A stretch of DNA of 64,000 nucleotides from Actinomycetota bacterium. GTDB lineage: Bacteria > Actinomycetota > Acidimicrobiia > Acidimicrobiales > Ilumatobacteraceae. The notes below the pieces were generated by a model. The model saw only the letters and a list, made by a program, of their open reading frames with translations, did not search any database and was not told the origin of the DNA. The position numbers were made by a program, and so were the translations under genes. The DNA lies in NCBI GenBank assembly GCA_963169665.1, contig CAUJET010000039.1, positions 1 to 64,000 of the forward strand. The letters are read 5' to 3'. How positions within the stretch are numbered: position 1 is the first letter of the stretch; every line of letters starts with the position of its first letter. Below, one piece after another: positions 63,119 through 64,000 of this stretch.

Positions 63119-63158
63119 TTCTCGCTGTATCCGTCGTCCACGACGGATACAGCGAGAA
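63119..63158. repeat. Palindrome copy 2 (right of the DUF559 gene)
   Basis: TTCTCGCTGTATCCGTCG and CGACGGATACAGCGAGAA are perfect 18-base arms around the loop TCCA. It lies 60 bases before the DUF559 start and 33 bases after the menF stop. Confidence 0.85.
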
Positions 63159-63190
63159 CGTTGCGCCGACAGCCAGAGCTGCTCGCCGGG

Positions 63191-64000
63191 TCAGGGGCGG
63201 ACGATGGCGCTGAGCATCGCTTGCAGCTTCGCCTGCGTCTCGGCCAGCTCAGCGGCCGGCTCGCTCGCCGCGACGATGCCGCCGCCGGCGACGAGGCGCG
63301 CACTGCGACGATCGGCGGAGAACTCGGCGCAGCGGATCGTGACCGCCCATCGCCCGTCGCCTGCGGCGTCGACCCAGCCGACCGCGCCGCCGTAGCGGCC
63401 GCGCTCGAACCCCTCGTGCTCGGCGATCAGTCGGAGCGCTTCGTCTCGGGGGAAGCCACCGAGCGCCGGCGTGGGCGAGAGCGCACGGACGAGCGTGAGG
63501 ACGTTCGGTCGCGGGTCGGACAGGCGACCCTCCATCGCCGTCGCCAGGTGCTGCACGTTGGCGACGGTCATGATCGACGGTTCGGGTTCCCAGTCGAGAT
63601 AGCTGCACCAGGGGAGCAGGGTGTCGTGGATCATGTCGATGACGACCCGGTGCTCGACCTGGTCCTTGGTACTCGCGATCAGCTGCGCCGCGACGCGCTC
63701 GTCGGTGGCCGGATCACCCGTGCGAGGTGCGGTGCCCGCCAGCGGGTGGGACCGCACCTCGTCGCCGTCGACTGCCACGAGCAGCTCGGGCGACGCACCC
63801 ACCAGCCCGTCGATCGAGTACCGATGGCTCGACCCGAACGAGGCCCGCAGCCGCAGCAGCACGCTGTGGACGTCGATCGGTTCGTCGCTGCGAACCGAGA
63901 CCTCGCGGGCGATGACGGCCTTCAGCAACGAGCCGTCGCGCACGGCGTCCCGCGCTGCCGTCACCGCGGCGAGGTACCGGTCGACGGGCGTGAGGGGACC
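63191..64000 (-). CDS. menF: Isochorismate synthase (MenF), partial
   Basis: The C-terminal 269 residues of a chorismate-binding enzyme; the frame is open to the window edge, so the N-terminus is missing. Motifs: GLVGASPELLVAVDG, RSHPLAGTAPRTGDPATDERVAAQLIASTKDQVEH (read in parts), IDMIHDTLLPWCSYL, ATAMEGRL, SPTPALGGFPRDEAL and YGGAVGWVD. It turns chorismate into isochorismate for MenD, the gene on the other side of the DUF559 block. A PabB or TrpE role is less likely given the neighbours. Confidence 0.88.
   Translation of the reverse strand, partial: GPLTPVDRYLAAVTAARDAVRDGSLLKAVIAREVSVRSDEPIDVHSVLLRLRASFGSSHRYSIDGLVGASPELLVAVDGDEVRSHPLAGTAPRTGDPATDERVAAQLIASTKDQVEHRVVIDMIHDTLLPWCSYLDWEPEPSIMTVANVQHLATAMEGRLSDPRPNVLTLVRALSPTPALGGFPRDEALRLIAEHEGFERGRYGGAVGWVDAAGDGRWAVTIRCAEFSADRRSARLVAGGGIVAASEPAAELAETQAKLQAMLSAIVRP

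Overview
The window is high-GC DNA with dense, short-spaced genes on both strands. Many starts look leaderless (a TAnnnT box 6 to 9 nt before ATG or GTG). The gene content is actinobacterial: menaquinone genes, Liv-type transport, many acyl-CoA dehydrogenases and short-chain dehydrogenases, and TetR regulators. The best guess is an aerobic marine or soil actinobacterium of the Acidimicrobiia (Ilumatobacter-like). That placement is inference from gene content. No tRNA, rRNA, transposase, integrase or CRISPR array was seen.

Layout. 0-3.2 kb: a cut ABC permease, a NarL-type two-component system and a PhyH oxygenase. 3.2-7.2 kb: a CPxxH membrane protein, a palindromic repeat element, and a peroxide-defence block (oxyR, ahpF, ahpC). 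7.2-10.8 kb: DUF454, SDR, TSUP permease and dinB. 10.9-31.3 kb: a catabolic island with acyl-CoA dehydrogenases, SDRs, two CoA ligases, an SMP-30 lactonase, a complete branched-chain-type ABC importer (one gene fuses LivM to LivG), two cyclase-family hydrolases and two paralogous TetR regulators. Six copies of two related palindromic operator types lie in front of these genes, so the island reads as a local regulon for importing and CoA-activating an organic acid. 31.4-39.6 kb: a glycosyltransferase, an orphan histidine kinase, an HD-domain oxygenase, an acyl-CoA dehydrogenase coupled to a Baeyer-Villiger monooxygenase, and an FAD-linked dehydrogenase.

39.6-45.3 kb: an ArsR/AHSA1 pair, an APH-fold kinase, an unlisted 58-residue CxxC protein, then a gamma-butyrobetaine-hydroxylase-like dioxygenase, a PhnZ/TmpB-type HD oxygenase and a betaine-homocysteine methyltransferase. 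The last three could form one route from trimethylaminoethylphosphonate through glycine betaine to methionine. arfB follows.

45.3-52.4 kb: a GGDEF/EAL protein, a gene preceded by an 11-bp tandem repeat, then phoH-ybeY-corC with a tiny coupled leader ORF in front of phoH. 52.4-64 kb: an MFS/SDR pair and five menaquinone genes on both strands (menE, menA, menH, menD, partial menF), interleaved with a DsbA-like protein, an ECF sigma/anti-sigma pair, and an AbiEi-DUF559 gene bracketed by two copies of one palindrome.

Most worth following up: the two-class operator regulon, the palindrome-bracketed DUF559 gene, the phosphonate-to-betaine-to-methionine cluster, and the leaderless promoters.
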